NCBI GenBank assembly: GCA_002422955.1
Contig: DITY01000267.1
Span: forward strand, 1-37,096
Reading direction: 5' to 3'
Origin: Planctomycetaceae bacterium UBA6172
GTDB taxonomy: Bacteria > Planctomycetota > Planctomycetia > Pirellulales > Pirellulaceae
DNA length: 37,096 nucleotides
Shown here: piece by piece, positions 30,150 to 37,096 of the stretch
How the letters are laid out: every line of letters begins with the position of its first letter
Numbering within the stretch: the first letter of the stretch is position 1
The notes under the pieces: model-generated
The model's input: the letters and a program-made list of their open reading frames with translations, nothing else
The model's database searches: none
What the model was told of the DNA's origin: nothing
Program-made: the position numbers and the translations under genes

Positions 30150-31751
30150 TTAGTCGAGGGGGTTGAAGGTGCGGAGTATCTTGCGCCCCTTGTAGAGATT
30201 CCAGAGGTCGCCTGCGTCCGGTTGGCGAGGACGATCGACGAGAGGGAGATGGATCGATTCCAGACCGTCGGTGATCACGCGGCAGGATTTGTCATCCCGG
30301 AACGCCCGAAACACGGCAGCCTCTTCCTCGAAAAAACATCCGAAAAGCTCGAGGTGTGGCGAGAAATACCCTGCGCGTATGGCGTGCTCCGCCAGTCGTG
30401 TCACCAGTCGCCGTTGGACGTCATTGATGTGCTCGGGAGCGATGGCAAAGATTTGCTGGTGATCGGCGTGCCAACCGGCGTAAATGGCATAGATGTCGTC
30501 GATCGGGAGGTCCGCGACATTGTTGGCGAGCGCGAAGGTGACGGGGCCGCTGATCCCCACGTTGCTATAGGATCTGCCCCCCAGATCGTAATGGAATCGG
30601 ACCAAAAAGCAGTCGATGGGCCGTTCATACCCCGGCCAGTACTGGTGTCGGCGGTCGAGGGTTTCGACTTCTGTTGGCGGGATGCCCATCTGAGAAGGCT
30701 GTGAAAGCCAGAGGGCCATGTTCGCTTCGGCGTCCGATTCTTGGCTGCGGTAGTGGTCCGCAATGCGATCGGATAAGCCGAGTTCATCGGCATAAGCGAT
30801 CACTCGCAATCGAGCCACCGGTTCGGAGACGAGCGAGATCAGTTTTTCGATTCCGGTCGGGTCTCCCATCCGCGCCAGCGCGCCTGCGGCTTCGGTTTGG
30901 ACCCGTCGATGCGTCAGTTGCATCGTCTCCGTCAAGCGAGGGATCGTGGTCGCTTGCCCGACCAATCCCAAGGCGTCGCAAAGTGAAACGGAGAGGGCAA
31001 CCGCCTCAGCCAACCGAGCCTGGACCGTCGGGATGTCATCACCGAGCGAGCGCGGGTCCGCTTCGAATCGTTCCAGTCGGGAGGTCACGCCTGCCAAGAG
31101 GCTAGCTAGAGCGGCGGTACGGTCAGCCGCGGGATGCTTGTCGACAAGTTTTTCGCGGGTGATGAAGTTCGCCAGATCCAGCACTGGCGACGCCATGGAG
31201 GGATGCGCCAGGGTATCGAGAATCGCTGGGAAAATGGCTTCGACAGTCCAGTCACGGTGTTGCATCAGGGGGCTGAGCAATTGGCCGGAGGCTTCCCAAT
31301 TTCGAGGTGGCTCGGCCCTTAACCTTTCCACCGCGGTCGTGAGTGCGGGTGCGGTGCGAACCATCACTAAAAGGTGCAGCAGCAGATGCCGGTTCAAACA
31401 GTCCTTGGGTAAGGCCTCATCGATCGTCGCCAACGCGAGGGGGTCTAATTCCGCGACGGCTTGGGGATCGCCCTTAAGAAACAGGAGGTGTAGGCCACGG
31501 AGCAACGCGCCCACAATCGCGGGGTCCGATTGGCGAAGTTGGTCGGCATTCGCGGCCAATTGCGTTAATAGCGCAGTGGCCATCTCTGGGTTTGCCGAAC
31601 CGACTTGGCGCAGTATCAAGCCGGCGACCGCTGGATCGGCAGAGGGACCGAGCAGGGGTTCGAGTTCGATCGTCAAGGCGTTCGTGGGTGCTGAAGGGGG
31701 AGAAATGAACTTGCCGTGTGGCGATCCTTGGCTTCGCTCGTCAAGGATCAA
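30150..31751 (-). CDS. HEAT-like helical repeat protein with unrecognised C-terminal domain (533 aa)
   Basis: There is no signal peptide, so it is cytoplasmic. Residues 25-370 are helical and hydrophobic in a repeating pattern; the stretch TIPRLTETMQLTHRRVQTEA continuing AGALARMGDPTGIEKL is a good HEAT repeat. The last 160 residues form a different, Tyr/Phe-rich domain (CFLVRFHYDLGGRSYSNVGI to AIYAGWHADHQQIFAIAPEH) that I do not recognise. The start is TTG 31751, overlapping the tmk stop (TTGA), so translation is coupled to tmk. There is no ATG close by. Position in a DNA-replication/repair operon (ruvC, ruvA, tmk) is context only; a role in DNA metabolism is not shown. Confidence 0.82.
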   Translation of the reverse strand: MILDERSQGSPHGKFISPPSAPTNALTIELEPLLGPSADPAVAGLILRQVGSANPEMATALLTQLAANADQLRQSDPAIVGALLRGLHLLFLKGDPQAVAELDPLALATIDEALPKDCLNRHLLLHLLVMVRTAPALTTAVERLRAEPPRNWEASGQLLSPLMQHRDWTVEAIFPAILDTLAHPSMASPVLDLANFITREKLVDKHPAADRTAALASLLAGVTSRLERFEADPRSLGDDIPTVQARLAEAVALSVSLCDALGLVGQATTIPRLTETMQLTHRRVQTEAAGALARMGDPTGIEKLISLVSEPVARLRVIAYADELGLSDRIADHYRSQESDAEANMALWLSQPSQMGIPPTEVETLDRRHQYWPGYERPIDCFLVRFHYDLGGRSYSNVGISGPVTFALANNVADLPIDDIYAIYAGWHADHQQIFAIAPEHINDVQRRLVTRLAEHAIRAGYFSPHLELFGCFFEEEAAVFRAFRDDKSCRVITDGLESIHLPLVDRPRQPDAGDLWNLYKGRKILRTFNPLD

Positions 31752-32368
31752 CTCAAATGGCGGTGGACACTGTCGAGAATTTGTGAATGGACTTGATCCG
31801 CCGAACCCGTCGCATCGATCGCCAGCGTGTGGCGGGCCGCACGGGGTAACTCGCGGAGAAAGGCTTGACGCACCGATTCGAGGTAATCGAGGCCGCGGGA
31901 CTCCATCCGGTCAGTGGGACGATCGATCCTGCGCAGGGATACCTCGGCGGGCAAGTCGAGCAGCAGCGTTAGGTCGGGACGCAGCCCTCCCACGGCCCAT
32001 TCTCCAACCCGCCAGAGTTCTTCCGCCGACAACGGACTCGAGTTCGCCTCACCGAGAGTGGTGCTTTGATAAACGACGTTAGCCAACAGGAATCGATCGG
32101 AAACGACCACCTTTCCGGTCTGCAGCGCGGGGCGAATCAGTCGTTCGACCAGTTCGCAACGCGCGGCCATGAAGAGCATCGCTTCGGCACGGCGATGCAT
32201 CGCGAGTTGCGAGTCGAGCAACAAAGATCGAATCGCTTCGCCGGTTGCCGTGCCGCCCGGATCGCGGACCGCGAGGACTTCGTATCCTCGGCCGCGCAAG
32301 GCCTCGCAGAGCCTGGCCACTTGGGTCGATTTCCCGCCCCCATCGATGCCGTCAAGGGAGATGAACAT
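31748..32368 (-). CDS. tmk: Thymidylate kinase (206 aa)
   Basis: The enzyme phosphorylates dTMP to dTDP for DNA synthesis. The Walker A motif is GIDGGGKST (about residues 7-15), followed by the dTMP-binding loop RDPGGT, where most homologues have REPGGT, and the DR motif VVSDRFLLANVVYQ; a lid region with basic residues follows (DRPTDRMESRG). The length is normal. ATG 32368 shares its A with the TGA of ruvA (TGATG), a standard translational-coupling arrangement; a GTG three bases earlier is less likely. It is followed by the HEAT-like gene, which overlaps by four bases. Confidence 0.95.
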   Translation of the reverse strand: MFISLDGIDGGGKSTQVARLCEALRGRGYEVLAVRDPGGTATGEAIRSLLLDSQLAMHRRAEAMLFMAARCELVERLIRPALQTGKVVVSDRFLLANVVYQSTTLGEANSSPLSAEELWRVGEWAVGGLRPDLTLLLDLPAEVSLRRIDRPTDRMESRGLDYLESVRQAFLRELPRAARHTLAIDATGSADQVHSQILDSVHRHLS

Positions 32369-33003
32369 CACTTGGTACCGAGGCGTTTTTGATAGATCGC
32401 AGTCAACAGCGACTCACTGTCTTTGAACTGCTTGCCACCGGCCAAGGCCTCGTCGATGAGCGAACGGGCGTCGCTGTCGCCATGCCCCAGAGCCAGCAGC
32501 GCATCGAAGGTATCGGTGACGACGGCCTTGGGTAGATCAGGTTGCTCGCCCACCTGTTCACGATCCACCATCAGGGCGAATCGCGGCATTTTCCGGCGAA
32601 GCTTCGCAATGATCCGTTCGCTCGTCGCCGGCCCGACTCCCGGTAGCGCGGAGAGCCCTTTGGTGTCCTGTTGTTCGATCATCGTGGCGAGTTCTTTGAC
32701 GGGGCGCACCATTGCCCGCAGCGCTTTCTTGGTGCCGACGCCATCGACACTGCAGAACAGTTCGAAAAACTGTCGCTCGGGTTCGGTCAAAAAACCGATG
32801 AGTCGTGGCGTGAGCCTTCCGCCTTGCGCCGCGTTCCCATCGATGAAGTGAAGCGTTTCCAATCGCGTCTCTTGCCCATGCTTCGGCTGCAGCTGCCGCC
32901 GGGTGTAGTCGCCAACGAGGACTTCGTATTCGAAGGGAGGCACCGCGAGCGTTACCGATTCTTCACCGACGCGGAGCAGTTTTCCCGAAATGGAAACGAT
33001 CAA
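32368..33003 (-). CDS. ruvA: Holliday junction branch migration protein RuvA (211 aa)
   Basis: RuvA binds Holliday junctions and recruits the RuvB motor. Domain I starts MIVSISGKLLRVGEESVTLAV; domain II contains helix-hairpin-helix signatures (FCSVDGVGTKKALRAM and LSALPGVGPATSERIIAKL); domain III is the C-terminal three-helix part (DTFDALLALGHGDSDARSLI), which contacts RuvB. Length is typical. The start is TTG 33003; no better ATG exists at the family's expected N-terminus. The gene is 40 bases downstream of ruvC and coupled to tmk; ruvB is not in the window. Confidence 0.96.
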   Translation of the reverse strand: MIVSISGKLLRVGEESVTLAVPPFEYEVLVGDYTRRQLQPKHGQETRLETLHFIDGNAAQGGRLTPRLIGFLTEPERQFFELFCSVDGVGTKKALRAMVRPVKELATMIEQQDTKGLSALPGVGPATSERIIAKLRRKMPRFALMVDREQVGEQPDLPKAVVTDTFDALLALGHGDSDARSLIDEALAGGKQFKDSESLLTAIYQKRLGTK

Positions 33004-33043
33004 AGTGGCGCCCTAGGGGTACAAGTGGTTTGATTCATGGTGG

Positions 33044-33532
33044 TTAAGACGGGACGCCACGTTCGAGGTACAGGCTGCAGATCGCGATTGCCAAGGCGTC
33101 GGCGACGTCGTGGGGTTCAGGGAGTTGGCGTAGGCGAAGTTGCAATTGGACAGCTTGTTGCATTTGGGACTTAGCGGCACGACCATTTCCCGTGAGTGTC
33201 TTCTTGATCCGAGTCGGTTCGTAGCTGGTCACGTGCATTCCGGCCTGGGCCGCCGCCAAACAGATGACGCCACGGGCGTGTCCCATCAGGATCGCCGTTC
33301 GCACCCGCTCGTAATGTGAGAATAGCTGTTCGATCGCCATTCGGTCGGGACGATGAGCCTGAATCACTTCCGATACGCCCGAGTGCAATTCCTGGAGTCG
33401 CGACTCCATCGATCCCTTAGCCCGCGTACGTACGATGCCGGCCTCGATCAATCGCACCGAACCGCCAGCGTCGGAGATGACCCCATAGCCGGTGGTGTTC
33501 AGACCGGGGTCTATCCCGAGGATGATTGCCAT
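33044..33532 (-). CDS. ruvC: Crossover junction endodeoxyribonuclease RuvC (162 aa)
   Basis: RuvC resolves Holliday junctions by paired cuts. The RNase H-fold catalytic residues are present: Asp8 in LGIDPGLNTTGYG, Glu68 in MAIEQLF, and Asp142/Asp145 in HDVADALAIAI. The substrate-binding stretch SYEPTRIKKTLTGNGRAAK is also clear. ATG 33532 gives the canonical N-terminus; the open frame continues to 33655 but lies inside cysS. The gene starts 7 bases after the cysS stop and precedes ruvA by 40 bases, so all belong to one leftward transcript. Confidence 0.97.
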   Translation of the reverse strand: MAIILGIDPGLNTTGYGVISDAGGSVRLIEAGIVRTRAKGSMESRLQELHSGVSEVIQAHRPDRMAIEQLFSHYERVRTAILMGHARGVICLAAAQAGMHVTSYEPTRIKKTLTGNGRAAKSQMQQAVQLQLRLRQLPEPHDVADALAIAICSLYLERGVPS

Positions 33533-33539
33533 GGATCGG

Positions 33540-35135
33540 CTACGACTTTCGCTCCCACAAGGTGCCTTCTTTCTTATCGAGTAGGGCCACTCCGATTTCC
33601 GCAAGGCGGTCGCGGATTCGGTCGCCGGTCGCGAAATCCTTTTTATCTCGAGCATCTTTGCGGAGGTCGATCAGCACCTGCATCAGTCGCGAGGTGAGTT
33701 CTGCGTCGCTCCGATCGGTGGTCTGATCCAGTGGGGGTTTGCGAAACAATCCGAGTACCGCGGTCAAATCTCTAAGGATACCGCCAATGACTCGAAGTGT
33801 TTCAACTGCTGGTGACTCCGTACTTGAGGCAGCGGTCAGGTCATGTTTGTCCAGATGGCGGTTCGCGGCCCGAAGCAAATCGAACAGGGTGCTGATCGCC
33901 AGCGCCGTATTGAAGTCATCGTCCATCGCCGCCAAAAAGCGATCCCGTAACGCGACGCATTCGTGCAACGCCTCGTCGCCACGCGGGTCGATGGCGCCTT
34001 GATCGCGAGTCTCTGGAGCGGGCAACTCATAAAACGACTGGCCGGTGACCTCGGCGAATCGTTCAAAGAAGCGATAAAAAGCTGCCAGCGACGTGCCGGC
34101 CTCGTCCAGGCCGTCTTCGCCGTAGACGATCGTCGATCGGTAATGGGTGCGAAGTAGGAAAAAACGGATTCGCTCCCCAGTCTGGCGTCGGATCAAATCG
34201 GAGAGACCACCCGCGCCGCGGCTGCGGCTGATTTTTCCCACGACGTCATCCGTGTCCGCTTCGCGATCGCTCTTGCCGCCGACCTTGCCCTTGTCTCCCG
34301 CCCGCATCAGGCCGTTGTGCATCCAGTACTTCACCATCGGTGCGCCATGGCAGCAACCGCTTTGTGCTCGCTCGTTCTCGTGATGCGGAAACATCAAGTC
34401 GAGTCCACCGCCATGGATGTCAAAAGTTTCCCCGAGGATCGCATGGCTCATGGCCGAGCACTCGATGTGCCACCCGGGGCGTCCCTGTCCCCAGGGGCTG
34501 TCCCAAGCCGGTTCCCCAGCCCGGGCTGATTTCCAGAGCGCGAAGTCGCCAGCCGCCCGCTTTTTACCAGCCGCTTCACCGCCATCGCCCTGCATCGAAT
34601 CGATCGAGCGGTTCGAAAGTTGGCCGTAGTGCGGGTCCTTGGCAACTTCGAAGAACACGTCCCCGTCAGCCTCGTAGGCGAATCCCTTCTCCTGAAGCTT
34701 GCGGATGAAGTCGACGATCTGCTCCATGTGATCCGTGGCACGCGGCAGGAAGTCGATCTGATTGACGCCCAGCTCGCGAAGATTCGCCAGGTAATCGGCG
34801 GTCATTTCGACCGCGATCTGGCTCATCGGAATTTTCCGCTCGCGACTTTTGGCGATCAGTTTGTCGTCAACGTCGGTGATGTTGACGACCCAGGTGACCT
34901 GATAGCCGCTGTATCGCAGGAACCGTTTGATCGTGTCAAAGATCACGGGGCCGACCATGTGCCCGATGTGAGATTCGGCGTAAACGGTGGGCCCACACAG
35001 GTACATGCCGATGCGTGGCGGGTTGATCGGCTGCAGCAACTCCTTCGTTTTGGTCAACGTGTTGTACACACGGATTTCGGCGGGCTGCTGAACCGAGCCG
35101 GTGGGACCGGAGAGTGCGGCGGTCGCTGTGCTCAT
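33540..35135 (-). CDS. cysS: Cysteinyl-tRNA synthetase with variant KMSKS loop (531 aa)
   Basis: It charges tRNA-Cys with cysteine. Class I signatures are present: the HIGH motif HIGH at 56-59, the zinc ligands Cys47, Cys in WHIECSAMS, and His/Glu in PHHENERAQ, plus the DIHGGGLDL loop. The KMSKS motif is altered to KISRS (301-305; bases 34221-34235), and an insertion of roughly 17 residues (GKVGGKSDREADTDD) separates it from HNGLM. The anticodon-side helical DALR domain follows (LRTHYRSTIVYGEDGLDEAG). ATG 35135 was chosen; the frame is open to TTG 35195. It is preceded by gltB (141 bases away) and followed by ruvC. Confidence 0.96.
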   Translation of the reverse strand: MSTATAALSGPTGSVQQPAEIRVYNTLTKTKELLQPINPPRIGMYLCGPTVYAESHIGHMVGPVIFDTIKRFLRYSGYQVTWVVNITDVDDKLIAKSRERKIPMSQIAVEMTADYLANLRELGVNQIDFLPRATDHMEQIVDFIRKLQEKGFAYEADGDVFFEVAKDPHYGQLSNRSIDSMQGDGGEAAGKKRAAGDFALWKSARAGEPAWDSPWGQGRPGWHIECSAMSHAILGETFDIHGGGLDLMFPHHENERAQSGCCHGAPMVKYWMHNGLMRAGDKGKVGGKSDREADTDDVVGKISRSRGAGGLSDLIRRQTGERIRFFLLRTHYRSTIVYGEDGLDEAGTSLAAFYRFFERFAEVTGQSFYELPAPETRDQGAIDPRGDEALHECVALRDRFLAAMDDDFNTALAISTLFDLLRAANRHLDKHDLTAASSTESPAVETLRVIGGILRDLTAVLGLFRKPPLDQTTDRSDAELTSRLMQVLIDLRKDARDKKDFATGDRIRDRLAEIGVALLDKKEGTLWERKS

Positions 35136-35180
35136 GTCGCTATTCGAAACGGATGGGGGCGTGGATTCCAGGTCGAGGTC

Positions 35181-35211
35181 CGCGCCGGTCCCCAAGTTGG
35201 GGAGGCGGCGC
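35181..35211 (-). promoter_or_regulatory. Nested palindrome upstream of cysS
   Basis: CCCCAA/TTGGGG (35190-35202) lies inside CGCGCC/GGCGCG (35181-35186 and 35206-35211). It sits in the gltB-cysS gap. It could be a gltB 3' end, an operator or a leader stem for cysS; it does not look like a T-box. Confidence 0.4.
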
Positions 35212-35247
35212 GTGGTTTCAACCGCGAAGTATAGGAAACATTGGCCC

Positions 35248-35267
35248 CGAATCCGAGACGGATTTCG
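35248..35267 (-). terminator. Short hairpin after gltB
   Basis: AATCCG and CGGATT pair around a three-base loop (35250-35264), with a CG pair beyond a bulged T. It begins about 10 bases after the gltB stop. No T-run follows, so it is at best a weak terminator. Confidence 0.4.
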
Positions 35268-35276
35268 GCGGTTGGC

Positions 35277-37096
35277 TCAAACCCCGACGGTTTGACCCTT
35301 GGCCTTGGATTTCTCCAACTCTTCGAGCACCGCCTTGTAATCGGTTGGCATCACCTTGACGCACTGCTTCATGAACGCGGGCCAGTTGGCCAACGCCCGT
35401 TCCGCCTGCTTGCTGCCCGTGAACTGATGATGCAACCGAATCAGCTGCATGACCTCTTGTTCCTCCGGTCCTGCCGAAATTTTCATCAGTTCGACCGTAG
35501 CCAAATTGCAGTTCACGCGGAAAGTTTTCTCGTCGTCCCAAACGTAGGCGATACCGCCGGACATCCCGGCGGCAAAGTTTCGTCCCGTCTTGCCGAGGAT
35601 CACCACGCGGCCCCCGGTCATATACTCGCAGCCGTGATCCCCCACGCCCTCGACCACCGCATTGGCCCCGCTATTGCGGACGCAGAATCGCTCCGCGGCC
35701 CGCCCGCCGAAAAAGGCGTCACCGCTGGTCGCGCCATACAGGCAGACGTTGCCGACGATGATGTTATCCTCGGGGGTGAAGCTGCTTTCCCGTGGCGGAT
35801 AAACGATGATCTGGCCTCCCGAGAGACCTTTGCCGACATAATCGTTGGCATCACCTTCCAGCTCGATCGTGATCCCATGGGCGAGGAAAGCGCCTAGGCT
35901 TTGGCCGGCGGATCCGGACAGCCTGATCCGGATGGTGTTGTCCGGCAAACCTCTCTGGCCGTATCGCTTCGCGACTTCGTGCGACAAAATCGTGCCGACC
36001 GTGCGGTTGATGTTGACCACGGGGGACTCGATCACGACGGGCTGGCCCGTCGCGAGCGCGGACTGAGCGGCCGGGACGATGCGAGTCATGTCGAGTGATT
36101 TTTCCAGCCCATGGTCCTGAGGGATCAGGTGCCGGGTGCCCACGTTCGGTCTCGCCTTTTGGGCCGGCGCGAGGACGCGGGTCAAATCCAAGCCGTCGCT
36201 CTTCCAGTGTCGAATTGCCTCGTCGGTTCGCAGCACGTCGCTACGACCGACCATCTCGTCGATCGTTTTGAAGCCGAGGCTTGCCATGATCCGTCGGGCG
36301 TCTTCCGCGACCATGAAGAGGTAATTGACGACATGTTCCGGCTTCCCCGTAAACTTTTTGCGGAGCTCCGGATCTTGAGTGGCGATCCCGACGGGACAGG
36401 TGTTGAGGTGACATTTTCGCATCATGATGCAGCCCAACGCGATCAAGGGCGCGGTCGCGAAACCGAACTCCTCGGCACCGAGCAGGGCCGCGATGACCAC
36501 ATCCCGTCCGGTCTTGAGTCCGCCATCGGTTTGGAGGACAACGCGACTGCGAAGGTCGTTCAGGACCAAGACCTGGTGAGCTTCGGCAATTCCCATTTCC
36601 CACGGCAGGCCCGCATGCTTGATGCTGGTCAACGGTGAGGCTCCTGTTCCGCCCGTGTCGCCCGCGATCAAAATATGGTCGGCGTGAGCCTTGGCAACAC
36701 CCGAGGCGACGACACCAACGCCGACTTCGCTCACCAGCTTGACACTGATTCGCGCCGACGGGTTCGCATTCTTGAGATCATGGATCAATTGCGAAAGGTC
36801 TTCGATCGAATAGATATCGTGGTGCGGCGGGCTGATCAGGCCGACGCCAGGCGTGCTGTAACGAATTCTTGCGATCGTTTTGTCGACTTTCTTGCCCGGA
36901 AGCTCTCCCCCTTCGCCCGGCTTGGCTCCCTGCGAAATTTTGATCTGAAGTTCATCGGCGTTCGTCAAATATTCGATCGTAACGCCGAACCTCCCCGAGG
37001 CGACTTGCTTGATCGCTGACCGCTTGGAGTCCCCATTGGGCAGCGGTTGATAGCGGACCGAGTCCTCACCCCCCTCCCCCGTGTTGCTCTTGCCGC
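35277..37096 (-). CDS. gltB: Glutamate synthase large subunit, C-terminal part (truncated by window edge)
   Basis: This is the C-terminal part, about 600 residues, of the ferredoxin/NADPH-dependent glutamate synthase alpha chain, which forms two glutamates from glutamine and 2-oxoglutarate. The reading frame stays open to the right edge (RYQPLPNGDSKRSAIKQVAS), so the N-terminal amidotransferase part lies outside. The FMN-barrel signature KISQGAKPGEGGELPG, the GGTGASPLTSIKHAG loop, and the 3Fe-4S cysteines CIMMRKCHLNTCPVG (36396-36431) are intact. The C-terminal GXGXG beta-helix follows (GGRAAERFCVRNSGANAVVEGVG). The protein ends at VGV. It is the first visible gene of the leftward run that continues into cysS. 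No small subunit gltD is in the window. Confidence 0.97.
   Translation of the reverse strand, partial: GKSNTGEGGEDSVRYQPLPNGDSKRSAIKQVASGRFGVTIEYLTNADELQIKISQGAKPGEGGELPGKKVDKTIARIRYSTPGVGLISPPHHDIYSIEDLSQLIHDLKNANPSARISVKLVSEVGVGVVASGVAKAHADHILIAGDTGGTGASPLTSIKHAGLPWEMGIAEAHQVLVLNDLRSRVVLQTDGGLKTGRDVVIAALLGAEEFGFATAPLIALGCIMMRKCHLNTCPVGIATQDPELRKKFTGKPEHVVNYLFMVAEDARRIMASLGFKTIDEMVGRSDVLRTDEAIRHWKSDGLDLTRVLAPAQKARPNVGTRHLIPQDHGLEKSLDMTRIVPAAQSALATGQPVVIESPVVNINRTVGTILSHEVAKRYGQRGLPDNTIRIRLSGSAGQSLGAFLAHGITIELEGDANDYVGKGLSGGQIIVYPPRESSFTPEDNIIVGNVCLYGATSGDAFFGGRAAERFCVRNSGANAVVEGVGDHGCEYMTGGRVVILGKTGRNFAAGMSGGIAYVWDDEKTFRVNCNLATVELMKISAGPEEQEVMQLIRLHHQFTGSKQAERALANWPAFMKQCVKVMPTDYKAVLEELEKSKAKGQTVGV

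Noticed and set aside
30075..30704. Plus-strand frame opposite the HEAT-like gene 3' half
   Set aside because: The minus-strand frame is longer, coupled to tmk and has HEAT-type repeats; the plus-strand frame shows none.
30946..32082. Plus-strand frame of about 378 codons opposite the HEAT and tmk genes
   Set aside because: It crosses the junction of two supported genes and is Ser/Arg-rich with no domain; an antisense shadow.
35181..35211. T-box or riboswitch upstream of cysS
   Set aside because: No specifier loop or antiterminator-like sequence was recognised; only a nested palindrome is present.

Overview
The window looks like chromosomal DNA from a planctomycete, probably of the Pirellulales (Rhodopirellula-like) group. 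This rests on gene families, not on any search. It carries a DUF1559 prepilin-like protein followed by a transthyretin-fold lipoprotein, a DUF1501 / PPC-domain / DUF1549-DUF1553 / WD40-cytochrome operon, CRTAC1-type (FG-GAP plus ASPIC/UnbV) and VCBS secreted proteins, many signal peptides and lipoboxes, and frequent GTG/TTG starts. I see no tRNA, rRNA, CRISPR array, insertion sequence or phage gene. Every gene reads intact except gltB, which is cut by the right edge.

Layout. 282-6026 (+): prepilin-like DUF1559 protein, small lipoprotein, a good intrinsic terminator, DUF3179 lipoprotein, CRTAC1-like lipoprotein and an overlapping TPR protein. A VCBS lipoprotein with a haem-binding CxxCH motif (6030-7610, -) meets them tail to tail across 3 bases, with acetyl-CoA synthetase upstream of it. 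9890-12743 (+): HD phosphohydrolase, glucosamine-6-phosphate deaminase-like protein and a STAS protein. 12882-21405 (-): a four-gene secreted operon, DUF1501 first and WD40/cytochrome last. 22272-24692 (+): a large tandem alpha/beta-hydrolase. 24785-27550 (-): a three-gene sugar cassette (HPS/KGPDC-type aldolase/decarboxylase, medium-chain dehydrogenase, TIM-barrel isomerase). 28036-28422 (+): a small secreted protein. 28757-37096 (-): gltB, cysS, ruvC, ruvA, tmk, HEAT-like protein, STAS protein and secreted hydrolase.

How the genes may work together. Housekeeping functions (acetate activation, ammonia assimilation, Cys-tRNA charging, Holliday-junction processing, dTTP supply) are interleaved with accessory secreted-protein operons. 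The DUF1501 operon and the CRTAC1/TPR/VCBS-haem group both combine extracytoplasmic beta-propeller or calcium-loop modules with cytochrome-type motifs, a planctomycete theme of poorly known function. The sugar cassette suggests an uncharacterised route in which a sugar is oxidised, isomerised and cleaved or decarboxylated.

The most distinctive signals are: a run of four strong inverted repeats in a 187-base stretch of non-coding DNA (28496-28682); nested inverted repeats and a promoter-like element upstream of the DUF1501 operon; a CysRS with a KISRS signature preceded by an insertion; an HPS-like enzyme without its usual isomerase partner; and a tandem hydrolase whose first domain has glutamate at the nucleophile position.
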